A stretch of 64,000 nt of DNA from Chromatiales bacterium (GCA_024644045.1 JAHELT010000287.1:40690-104689), one strand, 5' to 3'. Counted from the first letter of the stretch, positions 17,002 to 26,403 are shown. Translations and numbers: made by a program. Notes: generated by a model not told the origin, from the letters alone.

Positions 17002-17385
17002 CTAGCGTCTCAGCATCAGCGTCTCGGCCAGGATCACACCGACCGAGACCACGTTCGCTACCAGCGCGCCGCTCGCGAGTGAGACGATGATCACCATGGT
17101 GTCACCAGTCAGGCCCGCGGTGGATACGTGCTCGGCAAAGGTCCAGACGATGGCGGCCGCGATCAACTCCAGATCCGCCACCAGGCTGGTCGCCAGCAGC
17201 AGTGCGCCGATCTGCGAGCGGTCACCGAGTTTGAGTCCGGTGACGATGATGTTGACCACGACGACGAGGAAGAAAATTACCACATGGTGATGCGCCGGAT
17301 TGTCGACGTCGCCGATGACAAAGCCGAGGTTCAGCGTCAGCGCCAGCACGGCGAAGAATCCGAAGACGACTTTCTCGACGTTCAC
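17002..17385 (-). CDS. Four-TM membrane protein coupled to the K+ channel (DUF6394-like)
   Basis: A 127-residue hydrophobic protein with four predicted membrane segments (GFFAVLALTLNLGFVIG, VVIFFLVVVVNIIVTGL, ALLLATSLVADLELIAAAIV, MVIIVSLASGALVANVVSVG) and a GDVDNPAHHH loop between the first two. I believe it is DUF6394-like, but from memory only. It starts at GTG 17385 behind GGAGC, and its stop lies two bases from the channel start, which suggests it is an accessory subunit of the channel. Confidence 0.65.
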   Translation of the reverse strand: MNVEKVVFGFFAVLALTLNLGFVIGDVDNPAHHHVVIFFLVVVVNIIVTGLKLGDRSQIGALLLATSLVADLELIAAAIVWTFAEHVSTAGLTGDTMVIIVSLASGALVANVVSVGVILAETLMLRR

Positions 17386-17568
17386 GCGCGCGCTCCGGCA
17401 GTTATTTTCTTGTCAAGCATAGGAGATCGCCCTCGGTTTTGCGAGTCGCACAGCACTGCCATGTCCGGATTTCCACTCGGCCGAAGCTGGTTTCGCGGCA
17501 CGCGCGGCAAGAGGCTTGCAAAACACAGGCAGATGTGTCGGTATGTTTGCGCTCGTGAGGAATAAATA

Positions 17569-18342
17569 ATGAACCAGAAGCTGCGCAACGAACTTGAATC
17601 GTTCCAGGATCAGTTCAAGGGCGGTTATTTCGAAGGCGACCCCCTGAAACCGCTCGCCACCTCCGGCTACAAGCACCTGGGCTACATCAGCACCCTGCAC
17701 GCCACCTACCTCAGGTGCATCAAGCCGTACGTCGACGGCGAGACGGTCACGCTCGAGATCGGCCCCGGAAGAGGTGCCTGGACCAAGGCTCTGCTGCCGT
17801 CGAAAGAAGTGTATGCGCTCGATGCGCTGTCAGCAGAGCACAACCGGTTTCACGAGTATGTCGGCCATCCGCCGAACGTGAAGTATTTTCACGTCCGGGA
17901 TTTCGAGTGCGGCATGCTGCCGGACGATCATTTCGACTACATGTTCTCGTACGGCTGTCTGTGCCACGTCTCTTTCGATGGCATTAAGACTTACGCGGCC
18001 AATCTGTACCCGAAGCTGAAGAGCGCTGCCAACTGCTTCTGGATGGTAGCCGACTACGAGAAGTATGACCGCACCGTCCAGAGCCTGGAGAAGTTCAGCA
18101 TCTACAGCGCTCTGATGTCGCGCCTGCCCCGCTTCTCGCCCATGCGTGGGTTCCTGTGGTTTCTGATGAAGAGCGAAAGAATCCATCGGGTCGTTAACAA
18201 CGACAAGGACGTGCCCGGCAGATGGCACAACGCCGGCACCGACCGGACCTGTTCGATGCTCGAGCAGGCCGGCTACAGGATCGTCGACAGCGACGTTGGC
18301 ACCTGCACCCGGGATCCGGTAATTCATTTCGGCAAACCCTGA
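17569..18342 (+). CDS. SAM-dependent methyltransferase
   Basis: A 257-residue class I methyltransferase. Motif I is TLEIGPGRGAWTKALL (about residues 61-76), followed by VYALDALSAEH for the acidic ribose-binding residue and FDYMFSYGCLCHVSFDGI in the motif IV position. The target is unknown; the C-terminal half is rich in aromatic and basic residues. It lies 30 bases before the amidase gene on the same strand and is probably co-transcribed with it. Confidence 0.8.
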   Translation: MNQKLRNELESFQDQFKGGYFEGDPLKPLATSGYKHLGYISTLHATYLRCIKPYVDGETVTLEIGPGRGAWTKALLPSKEVYALDALSAEHNRFHEYVGHPPNVKYFHVRDFECGMLPDDHFDYMFSYGCLCHVSFDGIKTYAANLYPKLKSAANCFWMVADYEKYDRTVQSLEKFSIYSALMSRLPRFSPMRGFLWFLMKSERIHRVVNNDKDVPGRWHNAGTDRTCSMLEQAGYRIVDSDVGTCTRDPVIHFGKP

Positions 18343-18372
18343 CCGCTCGCCCGCAGCGACGGGAGGTGTTGC

Positions 18373-19749
18373 ATGGACCTCCATTTCGAAACAGTTTCCG
18401 AGATCGGCAGGCAGCTTCGCGCCGGTGAGATCACGGCGGTGTCGCTCACCGGGCTGATGCTCGAACGGATCGACGCGTACAACGGAAAGCTCAACGCGTT
18501 CATCACGGTTACCGAGGACCTTGCCCGCGAGCAGGCCAGGCAGGCAGACGCGGAACTGACCCGGGGCCGCGACCGGGGGCCGCTCCATGGCATACCGGTC
18601 GCGGTCAAAGACGTTTTTGCGACCGCAGGCATTCGCACGACCGGTGGTTCGCGATTGTTCGAAGACTGGGTGCCGGATCACGATGCAACGGCGGTGGCGC
18701 GCCTGCACGTAGCGGGCGCCGTGCTGCTGGGCAAGACGGGTCTGCACGAACTCGCGTACGGGGTCACGAGCATCAATCCCTTCTTCGGCGCCGTTGCCAA
18801 TCCCTGGGCGCCGGATCACGACCCGGGCGGTTCCAGCGGCGGATCCGCCGCCGCGGTCGCCGCTGGTCTGGCCTACGCGGCGCTGGGTTCCGACACCGGT
18901 TGTTCGATCCGCCAGCCCGCCCACTGCTGCGGCGTCGTGGGTTACAAACCCACTTTCGGGCTGGTCAGCAAGGCGGGCGTGCTGCCGCTGACCTGGTCGA
19001 TGGATCACGTGGGTCCGCTGGCCCGGCGCGTCGGGGACGCGGCGTTTGTCCTGGCAGCGATTGCCGGCCGGGATTCGGACGACCCGTACACGCTGCGCGC
19101 GCCCGACGCCGGTGATCTCTGTGTCGGTCAGGGGTCGCTTGCAGGCGCGCGCGCCGGTATCGTGCGGCGCTTCTTCTTCGACGGACGGCCCGAGGTTATC
19201 GACGTCGTCGAGGCCGCGCTGGGCGAGCTTCGCGACCTGGGCGTGACGCTGATCGAGCTGGACATCCCCGACATCGAGGACGCCTACCGGGCGGCGGCGA
19301 CGACCTTCGCGGAGGCGACCGCGATCCATGCCGAGGCGCTGCGGCAGCGGCCCGAGGCGTTCAGCGACGAGATACGTGGCAAGCTCGAAGGCGCACTGAG
19401 CATGCAGGCCATCACCTATGCCGAGGCGCAACATTTCCGCCGCGGGTTCACGGCGCGCCTGGAAGCGCTCATGCAGGGGTGCGACCTGCTGGTGGCCCCG
19501 ACCGCGACAATCGCCGCGGCGCCGATTGCCGAGCGGCCGGCCGACTACGGCAAGCATGCCTGGAAGAACACCAGCGTGTTCGACCTGACCGGTCAGCCTT
19601 CCATCTCGGTGCCCTGCGGGTTCACGCCGGCCGGTCTCCCGGTTGGGCTGATGATCAGCGGGCGCCTGTTCGAGGACCGCAAAGTGCTGCAGTTCGCGCA
19701 CGCGTTCGAGCAGGCGACCGCGTGGCACGCCAGGACGCCCGGGGTGTGA
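18373..19749 (+). CDS. Amidase-signature-family hydrolase
   Basis: A 458-residue amidase of the AS family, which hydrolyses amides through a Ser-cisSer-Lys triad. The catalytic residues are visible: Lys79 (PVAVKDVF), Ser154 in the GGSSGGS loop, and Ser178 in SDTGCSIRQPA, where Cys replaces the more usual Gly. The length and the GYKPTFGLVS segment fit indole-acetamide, allophanate or GatA-like relatives; no gatB or gatC adjoins, so a catabolic role is likelier than tRNA amidation. It faces a complete liv-type importer, which may bring in its substrate. Confidence 0.9.
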   Translation: MDLHFETVSEIGRQLRAGEITAVSLTGLMLERIDAYNGKLNAFITVTEDLAREQARQADAELTRGRDRGPLHGIPVAVKDVFATAGIRTTGGSRLFEDWVPDHDATAVARLHVAGAVLLGKTGLHELAYGVTSINPFFGAVANPWAPDHDPGGSSGGSAAAVAAGLAYAALGSDTGCSIRQPAHCCGVVGYKPTFGLVSKAGVLPLTWSMDHVGPLARRVGDAAFVLAAIAGRDSDDPYTLRAPDAGDLCVGQGSLAGARAGIVRRFFFDGRPEVIDVVEAALGELRDLGVTLIELDIPDIEDAYRAAATTFAEATAIHAEALRQRPEAFSDEIRGKLEGALSMQAITYAEAQHFRRGFTARLEALMQGCDLLVAPTATIAAAPIAERPADYGKHAWKNTSVFDLTGQPSISVPCGFTPAGLPVGLMISGRLFEDRKVLQFAHAFEQATAWHARTPGV

Positions 19750-19844
19750 TCGAAGATTGCCAGCGGCTGGCCCTGCTGGACGGCAGGCTGCGCAACAATG
19801 CAGGACGACCGCAAGCGACGTCGGCAGCGTGTGCTGATCAGCAC

Positions 19845-20120
19845 TCAGGCGGGCGTGTAGGCGACCACGTGCCCGATGCGGATCACCAGCTGGAAGCGCT
19901 CGTTGCTGGTGAAGAGATGACGAATCTCGACGCCGTCCGGGTCTTCGATGACCTGCATGATGTTGCTGCACATGACGTGGTGCAGGTGCCCGTCCACCGC
20001 GGATCTGAGCGTGAAGTAGTCGGCGTGCACGGCAATCAGCTCGGCGGCATCGAGGTGATGCGATTTGTCGAGATTGATGCCGACATCCTTGCCGACGTAT
20101 TTCGCGAGCACCTCATTCAC
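19845..20120 (-). CDS. Conserved small protein of unknown function
   Basis: A 91-residue soluble protein starting at a GTG behind a good AGGAGA site. The sequence is rich in His and hydrophobic beta-like stretches (HLDAAELIAVHADYFTLRSAVDGHLHHV, RFQLVIRIGHVVAYTP). It looks like a small beta-barrel domain but matches no family I can name. It lies between the amidase and the liv operon, transcribed in the same direction as liv, with its end about 100 bases from the amidase stop. Confidence 0.6.
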   Translation of the reverse strand: MNEVLAKYVGKDVGINLDKSHHLDAAELIAVHADYFTLRSAVDGHLHHVMCSNIMQVIEDPDGVEIRHLFTSNERFQLVIRIGHVVAYTPA

Positions 20121-20215
20121 GATCTTTCTCCTGCTGCCGGCGACAGCGCACCGGTTTCGCGCCGCTCAGTATAGTACGGCGACTATTGTACGATGGTGCC
20201 GTCTGACCCGCGGAA

Positions 20216-20917
20216 TCAGCGGTTGACTCCCACGTAGCGAACCAGCGGCGTTGGATCGTTCTTCAGGGCGTCTATGCCGGTTTCGTGCTGCACGGTCCCG
20301 TTCTCCATGAATACGGCGCGGTCGGCGACGCGCAGCACCGCTTCCACTTTCTGCTCCACCAGCAGCACGCCGACCTGGTGCTCGCGCAAGCCCCTCACCG
20401 TGTCGAGCAGCCGGTCCACCAGGCTCGGCATCAGCCCCTCGCTGGGTTCATCGAGCAGCAGCAGCTGCGGGCGCGTGCACAACGCCCGCCCCGTGGCCAG
20501 CATCTGCTGCTCGCCGCCGCTCAGCGTACCGGCGCGCTGGCGGAGCCGCTCGTGCAACGTCGGGAACAGCTCGAGCACCCAGGCGAGGGTCTCCGCGCCG
20601 GCATCGTTGACCAGCAGACCCATCTGCAGGTTCTCGCGTACGCTCAACGAGGGAAACAGGCGCCGGCCCTGCGGCACGTAGGCGACCCGCTGCTTCGGGA
20701 CCTCGTGCGCCGGCAGATCACTCAGGGTGGTGTCGTTGAACAGGATGCGCCCCGCGTGCGGGCGCACCAGCCCCATGATCGCCTTGAGCGTCGTGGTCTT
20801 GCCCGCGCCGTTGCGACCCAGCAGCCCCACGATCTCACCGGCCGCGACGGTCAGCGAGACGCCACGCAGCACCTGCACTTTGCCGTACGCGCAATCGATG
20901 TTTTCAACCCGCAGCAT
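20216..20917 (-). CDS. livF: Branched-chain amino acid/amide ABC transporter ATPase LivF
   Basis: A 233-residue ABC ATPase of the HAAT family. Walker A is GRNGAGKT, the signature is LSGGEQQM, Walker B is LLLLDEPSEGL, and the Q-loop is YVPQGRRLF. Short length and the LFPTLHERLRQRAG linker mark it as LivF/UrtE rather than LivG. The start ATG at 20917 overlaps the livG stop by one base (TGATG). Last gene of a five-gene operon. Confidence 0.92.
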   Translation of the reverse strand: MLRVENIDCAYGKVQVLRGVSLTVAAGEIVGLLGRNGAGKTTTLKAIMGLVRPHAGRILFNDTTLSDLPAHEVPKQRVAYVPQGRRLFPSLSVRENLQMGLLVNDAGAETLAWVLELFPTLHERLRQRAGTLSGGEQQMLATGRALCTRPQLLLLDEPSEGLMPSLVDRLLDTVRGLREHQVGVLLVEQKVEAVLRVADRAVFMENGTVQHETGIDALKNDPTPLVRYVGVNR

Positions 20918-21654
20918 CAGGTGCCCAGGTAAGCGCGCTGCACGTCCGGGTCGCCGGCAATCTGCGCCGGCGGACCCTCGGCGAGCACGGCACCCCGCTC
21001 CATCACGGTTATCCAGTCCGCCAGGTCCAGCACCACCGGCATGTTGTGCTCGATGATCACCACGGTGATGCGCGCAGCTATCTCGCGCACGTGCGCGCAC
21101 AACGTGTCGATCTCGGCGTTGGCCAGCCCCTGGGTGGGCTCATCGAGAATCAGCAGGCGCGGTTCGAGCGCCAGGGACATGGCCACTTCCAGCAACCGCT
21201 GATGACCGTAGGGCAAGGCACTCGCCACCTGGGTTTCCACATCCACCAGGCCGACCTGCCGCAACGCCTCGCGGACGCGCCCGCCGAGGCGTTTCTCGTC
21301 GAGGATGAGCTGCCCGAACATGCCTCGGGTGAGCTGCCTCTGGGCGGCGAGCGCGACATTCTCGTAGCAGCTCAGCTCGGGGAAAACGCTGGTCACCTGG
21401 AACGTGTACACGATGCCGCTGCGTGCGCGGTCCCAGGCTCGCTGCCGGGTGACGTCCCGGCCGTTGAAAAGAATGTGTCCCGCACTCGGTGTCAGGCGCC
21501 CGCTGATCAGGCCCATGAGCGTGGTCTTGCCCGCGCCGTTGGGGCCGATGACGGCGCGGATCTGACCGGCCGGCACCTCGAAGCACACGCCGTCGACCGC
21601 CAGCAGGCCGCCGAAGCGCTTGCTGAGTCCGTCCGTGGCCAGCAGCGCTGTCAC
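20917..21654 (-). CDS. livG: Branched-chain amino acid/amide ABC transporter ATPase LivG
   Basis: A 245-residue ATPase with Walker A GPNGAGKTT and Walker B LLILDEPTQGL. The signature segment reads LPYGHQRLLE, as in the LivG/UrtD type. The C-terminal extension (GPPAQIAGDPDVQRAYLG) is typical of LivG. The GTG start at 21654 overlaps the livM stop in GTGA, so the gene is translationally coupled. A much longer open frame upstream is a shadow of livM. Confidence 0.92.
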   Translation of the reverse strand: MTALLATDGLSKRFGGLLAVDGVCFEVPAGQIRAVIGPNGAGKTTLMGLISGRLTPSAGHILFNGRDVTRQRAWDRARSGIVYTFQVTSVFPELSCYENVALAAQRQLTRGMFGQLILDEKRLGGRVREALRQVGLVDVETQVASALPYGHQRLLEVAMSLALEPRLLILDEPTQGLANAEIDTLCAHVREIAARITVVIIEHNMPVVLDLADWITVMERGAVLAEGPPAQIAGDPDVQRAYLGT

Positions 21655-22613
21655 GGCAGCCACCTCGCCCAGCGCGCACGCACGGCGCCCATTACCCCCT
21701 GGGGGAACCACAGCACCAGCGCCAGCAGGCTGCCGCCGACCACGAACAGGTAGGCGTTGGTCCAGCCGCTGGTGATGTCGATCAGGTAGAACATGATCCC
21801 GGTGCCGAGCAGCGGGCCGAGCGTGGTGCCGGCGCCGCCCAGGAGCGTCCACAGCAGCGGATAGATCGAGTAGAGAATCGACGCGAACGAGGCCCCCACG
21901 TAGGAGAAGAGCACCGCGTACGCCGCGCCGGCGGCGCCCGCTATCGCGCCCGACAGGCACAGCGCCAGCCACTTGTAGGCGAATGTGTTGTAACCGAGCA
22001 GCCGCGTGCGCTCTTCGTTGCCGCGCACCGCGATCAGCACCCGCCCGATAGGCGAGGCCGCGATCAGCGCGCTGACCAGAAACGCACCGGTGAACACCAG
22101 CCACGCGGCGTTGTACTTCACATCCGGGTCCGAATAGGCGAGCCCCGCCCCCGCCCGGTGCAGCGCATCGAGGTTGCTCGACAGGGTGAAGCCCTGATCG
22201 CCGAGCGTGATCTCGTTGAAATACAGCAGCGTCAGGTAGCAGGCCTGCCCGAACATCATGGTCACGATCAGGAACGAAACGCCGCTGGTGCGCAACGCCA
22301 CGAGCCCGAACACAGCGGCCAGCGTGCCGCCCGCAACCACACCCAGTGCGAAGCCGCCGGGTGCGCCTACATTGAAGTAGTAAATGCATAATCCGCACGC
22401 GTACATGCCGGCGGCAAAGAACATCGCGTGGCCCAGACTCATCAGCCCGGTGTAGCCGAACAGCAGGTTGTAGCCGATCGCGAACGTGGCGAGCACCAGG
22501 ATGCGTGCGACGTTGGTGTGATGATAGTCCGGAAGAAAAAACTGCACCGCGAACAGCGCGCCGACGATCGCAAGGTGCAGCACCAGGATTCTGCGCAGCC
22601 TGCCGGCGCTCAC
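21651..22613 (-). CDS. livM: Branched-chain amino acid/amide ABC transporter permease LivM
   Basis: A 320-residue inner-membrane permease with about nine hydrophobic segments. The family marks are FAIGYNLLFGYTGLMSLGHAMFF near the N-terminus and the EAA-like loop IAVRGNEERTRLLGYNTFAYKWLA, followed by GAGTTLGPLLG. Starts at a GTG that overlaps the livH stop in GTGA. Confidence 0.93.
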   Translation of the reverse strand: MSAGRLRRILVLHLAIVGALFAVQFFLPDYHHTNVARILVLATFAIGYNLLFGYTGLMSLGHAMFFAAGMYACGLCIYYFNVGAPGGFALGVVAGGTLAAVFGLVALRTSGVSFLIVTMMFGQACYLTLLYFNEITLGDQGFTLSSNLDALHRAGAGLAYSDPDVKYNAAWLVFTGAFLVSALIAASPIGRVLIAVRGNEERTRLLGYNTFAYKWLALCLSGAIAGAAGAAYAVLFSYVGASFASILYSIYPLLWTLLGGAGTTLGPLLGTGIMFYLIDITSGWTNAYLFVVGGSLLALVLWFPQGVMGAVRARWARWLP

Positions 22614-23491
22614 GCGCGGTTATCCCCGAACAGACCGCCGGGACGCACCACCAGCACCGCGGCGACCAGCAGCGTCGCGAGTATTTTCGCCAGGGTCGGT
22701 GAGAAGAACACCGAGACGATGCCGTCGCTGAGCCCGATCACGAAGGCGGCCACGACGGTGCCTTTCAGGCTGCCGAGGCCGCCGATGATGACCACGATGA
22801 AGGAGAGCAGCAGCGGATCCAGGCCCATGAGGTAGTGCGCCTGCTGCACCGGCACGATCAGCACGCCCGCGACCGCCGCCAGCATCGCGCCGAGTGCGAA
22901 CACCGTGGCGTACACGTTTCGCACCGGGACGCCGAAGGCCTGCGCGATCTCGTAATCCTGCTGCGTCGCGCGCATGTAGAGACCGAGCCGGGTACGCGAC
23001 AGCGCGTACCAGGTCGCCAGCAGCAGCGAGGCCGACAGGCCGGCAACGATCAGCTTGTAGCCGGAATAGCCGAACCAGGGGAACGACACCCGGAAGTAAA
23101 CCGGCGCGGCCACCGGGCGTGCCTCGGGTCCGAACACCGTCAATACCAGTTGCTGCACGATGTAGAGCAGCCCGATGGTCGCAACGATGGTGCTCTCCGG
23201 GTTGTAATCGACGCGTTTCAGCACCGACCAGTCGGTGAGCAGCGCGAGTGCCCCCACCAACAGCGGTGCGACCACCAGCGCGAGCGCGAAGCCCAGCAGC
23301 GGGCTGCCGCTGATCAGTGTGCTGCAGTACCAGGCGAGCACCGCACCGAGCATGAAGAACTCGCCGTGGGCCACGTTGACGATGCGCATCACCCCGAACA
23401 CCAGCGACAGGCCGAGCGCTGTGAGCGCCAGCACGAACGCGGTCACTGTACCCTCGAGCACAGCGAGGAACAGGTGCGGGCCAAAGCTCAT
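22610..23491 (-). CDS. livH: Branched-chain amino acid/amide ABC transporter permease LivH
   Basis: A 293-residue permease. LivH marks are LGLSLVFGVMRIVNVAHGEFFMLGA, the loop MRATQQDYEIAQAFGVPVRNVY, and IGGLGSLKGTVVAAFVIG. It forms the translocation pore with LivM. It lies about 90 bases after the binding-protein gene in the same operon. Confidence 0.93.
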   Translation of the reverse strand: MSFGPHLFLAVLEGTVTAFVLALTALGLSLVFGVMRIVNVAHGEFFMLGAVLAWYCSTLISGSPLLGFALALVVAPLLVGALALLTDWSVLKRVDYNPESTIVATIGLLYIVQQLVLTVFGPEARPVAAPVYFRVSFPWFGYSGYKLIVAGLSASLLLATWYALSRTRLGLYMRATQQDYEIAQAFGVPVRNVYATVFALGAMLAAVAGVLIVPVQQAHYLMGLDPLLLSFIVVIIGGLGSLKGTVVAAFVIGLSDGIVSVFFSPTLAKILATLLVAAVLVVRPGGLFGDNRA

Positions 23492-23582
23492 GCGTCTTAA
23501 GGGTTCAGGCAGACGGGCATCGCAGCGAGTTTGCAGCGGCTGCAGCGCCGGCCCGCGCAGCAGCGGCAGTCAAGTTACTTCG

Positions 23583-24926
23583 CTACAGCGACTGCTTGGT
23601 ATAGTCGCCTTCCGCGTCGTACATGCCGTCTTCGATGGCGGTGGTGTGCACCACGTCCAGCTTGCCGCCGGTGACCCGCGAGATGTGCTGCCGCCCGTAG
23701 CACTGGTGCAGCGCGCCCACGAACTTCTTGCCGCCCTGCGGGTGCGCCATGCCCTCGTTGAACCACTCGAAGCCTTCGAGGGTCTCGATCAGTGCCGGGT
23801 AGTCCTTCTTGCTGCGATAGCCGCTCTGCTCCACGGCGTCCTTGATGACGAACAGCGTCTCCCACACGCCGAACATGTGCGAGTAGGTGGCGACGTCCTT
23901 CGGGTCCTGCTTGCTGGCGCCGCTGGCATTGACGCCGACGGCCTCGCGGAACGCCTTCGAGTAGCGGGTGTCGGTGTTGCTCGCGTAGCGGGGAAAGGCC
24001 TCCCAGAAGTGTGTGCCTTCCAGGAAATCGAGGCCCGGGGTGGCGATGTCCACGCCTTCCAGGGAATCGATGAAGCCGAAGATCTGCGGGCGGCGCGAGC
24101 CGAAGTGCTCGCCCATCTCCTTGACGAAGGTGAGCACCCCGGGTCCGACCATGACGTGATAGAGCACCTCGGTATCGGCAGGTATGCGCGGAAAGTAGCG
24201 GGTGTAGGACGATTCGGTCGGCGGAATGGCGAGCAGCTCGCCGATCGAGCCGCCCTTTTTCACCACCTCGGCACTGAAGTAGTCGCGGTGATCGTAGCCG
24301 AACGCGTAGTCGGGAAAGAACATCGTGACTTTCTTGCCGAGATTGTCCATCACCCACGAGGAGATCGAGGTGATCTGCGCTCGCACGTCGGTGATGCCCG
24401 GCTGGAACACGTAACGGTTAAGTTTGCCGGAGGCGACGTGGTAGCCTTCGCTGACCACGAAGTACGGGATCTTCAACTCGCCGGCGCGCGGGGCGGAGCC
24501 GATCACGACGTGAGAGAACAGCGGGCCGTAAATGAAATCCACCTTGTGCTGCACCGCCAGCTTTTCGACCACCTCGGCGCCTCGCTTGGGGTCCGTGCCG
24601 TCGTCCTCGGGCACGATCTCGATCGGCCTTCCGGCAATGCCGCCGATGGAGTTGATGTACTTGGCCGCAGCCGCGCTCGTGCGCTCGTACCAGCGGCCGT
24701 AAACCGCGCCGATGCCGGTGCGATGCACCTGAAACCCGATTCTTATCGGCTGGTCGCTGCCTTGTGCGTACACGCTGCTCGCCAGCGGTCCCGGCAGATA
24801 GCCGCCTGCGAGCCCCACAGCGCCGGCCGCAGCGGTGAGCCCAAGGCCCGATTTGAGCGCCTCGCGCCGCGTGAGTGTGAAACTGTCAGCGGTTCGTGTG
24901 GTAGTTTGTTGCTCGCGTTTTTTCAT
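23583..24926 (-). CDS. livK: Periplasmic substrate-binding protein of the liv-type transporter
   Basis: A 447-residue periplasmic binding protein of the Leu/Ile/Val-amide family. The N-terminus has a twin-arginine-like signal (TRREALK at 19-25, followed by SGLGLTAAAGAVGLAGG), so it may be exported folded by Tat. The body begins IRIGFQVHRTGIGAVYGRWY, with the usual two Rossmann lobes and a segment (NSIGGIAGRPIEIVPEDDGTDP) close to amide/urea-binding members such as AmiC, FmdD and UrtA. The facing amidase fits an amide-like ligand; this is inference. First gene of its operon. Confidence 0.88.
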   Translation of the reverse strand: MKKREQQTTTRTADSFTLTRREALKSGLGLTAAAGAVGLAGGYLPGPLASSVYAQGSDQPIRIGFQVHRTGIGAVYGRWYERTSAAAAKYINSIGGIAGRPIEIVPEDDGTDPKRGAEVVEKLAVQHKVDFIYGPLFSHVVIGSAPRAGELKIPYFVVSEGYHVASGKLNRYVFQPGITDVRAQITSISSWVMDNLGKKVTMFFPDYAFGYDHRDYFSAEVVKKGGSIGELLAIPPTESSYTRYFPRIPADTEVLYHVMVGPGVLTFVKEMGEHFGSRRPQIFGFIDSLEGVDIATPGLDFLEGTHFWEAFPRYASNTDTRYSKAFREAVGVNASGASKQDPKDVATYSHMFGVWETLFVIKDAVEQSGYRSKKDYPALIETLEGFEWFNEGMAHPQGGKKFVGALHQCYGRQHISRVTGGKLDVVHTTAIEDGMYDAEGDYTKQSL

Positions 24927-25005
24927 GCCGTTCCCCCAGCGATCCGGTGGTAACCGTCGCGATTACCTATAGCACCCGGCGGCACGCGGTACAAGAAATA
25001 AGGCT

Positions 25006-26403
25006 TTGATCGATCCGGTGGTTCTGAACGTACGGATTCGCCGTGCAGCGGCCGCGGCAGGGCTGCTGCTGCTCGCCATCGCGCCGGAAACGGTGCTGGC
25101 GCACGCCGGTGAACGGGCGTATGTGCTGCTGTTGCCGACGCAGCTGTACATCGCCGGAGGCACAGCGGTGGTGGCACTCTCGTTCGCGCTGGTGTTGTGG
25201 TTGCCCGGCCGCTGGTTCGCCCCGGGAGAACCCGTGGAAGGCGCCGAGCCGGGCGCGTCACGCCGCGCGTCGTTCGCCAGCCTGGCGGTCATTGCGGTGC
25301 TGGTGGCGGCCGGCTACCTAGGGAGCCGCGATCCGCTCGTCAATCCGCTGCCGACCGCCGTCTGGTCATTGTGGTGGGTGGGGATCACTTTCCTGCACGC
25401 GGTGTTCGGCAACCTGTGGAGCATCGTCAACCCGTTGGGTGCGCTCGGCAGTCTGACATCGCGTGCGCCGCGACTGCGGCCCGGCTACTGGCCGGCGGTA
25501 GGCGGCTATCTGGTGTTCGCCTGGTTCGAGCTGGTGTTTCCCGCGCCGCAGGACCCGGCGCTGCTTGCACACGCCATCCTGGTCTATCTCCTCTACTCCC
25601 TGTGTGGCATGGCGCTGCTCGGGGCGCCGTACTGGCTGCGGTGGTGCGATCCTTTCACGGTGTTCTTTCGAATGGTGGCCTGGCTTGCGCCGCTCGGTTT
25701 CGAGCCGGCCGATACGGGCCGACTGCGCGTGAAGCTGCGCTGGCCGGGCGCCGGACTGCTTCGCGGGGAGGCGCTGCCGCCGAGCGGCGTGGTGTTCGTG
25801 ATCCTGGTGCTTGCCTCGGTCTCGTTCGACGGACTGTCCCGGTCTTTCTGGTGGCTGGATCTGGTCGGCGAGAACCCGCTCGAGTATCCGGGACGCACAG
25901 CATTGATGGGCGTCAACACGCTGGGCCTGCTCGTCACCGTCCTGGTCTTCCTCGCGGCCTACGGTGTGACGGCGCTGGCCGGTGCGCGCCTTGCCCGCAC
26001 CAGTGCCGGCGTGGTTTTAACGAGCTTTGTGCTGTCGGTGATTCCCATCGCCTTCGGGTACCACTTTTCGCACTACCTGCCGGCGTTTCTGGTGGATGCG
26101 CAGTACGCGGTCCGCGCATTGTCAGATCCGTTCGCGCTCGGATGGAACCTGCTTGGTACGGCAGACCTGCACGTCACTGCGTCGTTCCTCGGGCACCACG
26201 CCTCGGTGGAAGCAATCTGGTATCTGCAGACCGGCGCGATCGTCGTCGCGCACGTTTGCGCGGTGGTGGTGGCGCACCGGCTGGCGCTGCGTTACGCGGG
26301 CAACCGCCGAGCGCTGATCGCCGGCCAGCTGCCCTCGCTGTGCCTCATGATCGGCTACACCCTGCTCGGGCTCTGGCTGCTGTCCACCCCGGTCTCTGCC
26401 TGA
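25006..26403 (+). CDS. Polytopic membrane protein, resembles the fenitrothion-hydrolase-annotated family
   Basis: A 465-residue membrane protein with about 11 hydrophobic segments. The N-terminal AHAGERAYVLLLPTQLYIAGGTAVVALSF strongly recalls proteins that databases label fenitrothion hydrolase (FedA/FedB-like), although the catalytic activity of that wide family is unproven. Other marks are FGNLWSIVNPLGAL, SFDGLSRSFWW and FGYHFSHYLPAFLV, with membrane-embedded His residues. The start is a TTG with only a weak AAGG nearby, so the first residues are uncertain. It is divergent from livK and ends next to the second GGGGAC palindrome. Confidence 0.65.
   Translation: MIDPVVLNVRIRRAAAAAGLLLLAIAPETVLAHAGERAYVLLLPTQLYIAGGTAVVALSFALVLWLPGRWFAPGEPVEGAEPGASRRASFASLAVIAVLVAAGYLGSRDPLVNPLPTAVWSLWWVGITFLHAVFGNLWSIVNPLGALGSLTSRAPRLRPGYWPAVGGYLVFAWFELVFPAPQDPALLAHAILVYLLYSLCGMALLGAPYWLRWCDPFTVFFRMVAWLAPLGFEPADTGRLRVKLRWPGAGLLRGEALPPSGVVFVILVLASVSFDGLSRSFWWLDLVGENPLEYPGRTALMGVNTLGLLVTVLVFLAAYGVTALAGARLARTSAGVVLTSFVLSVIPIAFGYHFSHYLPAFLVDAQYAVRALSDPFALGWNLLGTADLHVTASFLGHHASVEAIWYLQTGAIVVAHVCAVVVAHRLALRYAGNRRALIAGQLPSLCLMIGYTLLGLWLLSTPVSA

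Noticed and set aside
15353-17005. A plus-strand open frame of 550 codons over the K+ channel gene
   Set aside because: It mirrors the channel gene and has no ribosome site or domain likeness; the minus-strand frame has RCK and pore motifs.
17830-19971. A minus-strand open frame of 713 codons over the methyltransferase and amidase genes
   Set aside because: Its product is Arg/His/Gly/Gln-rich without any family motif, while the plus strand here carries two proteins with clear catalytic motifs. It is an antisense shadow favoured by the high GC content.
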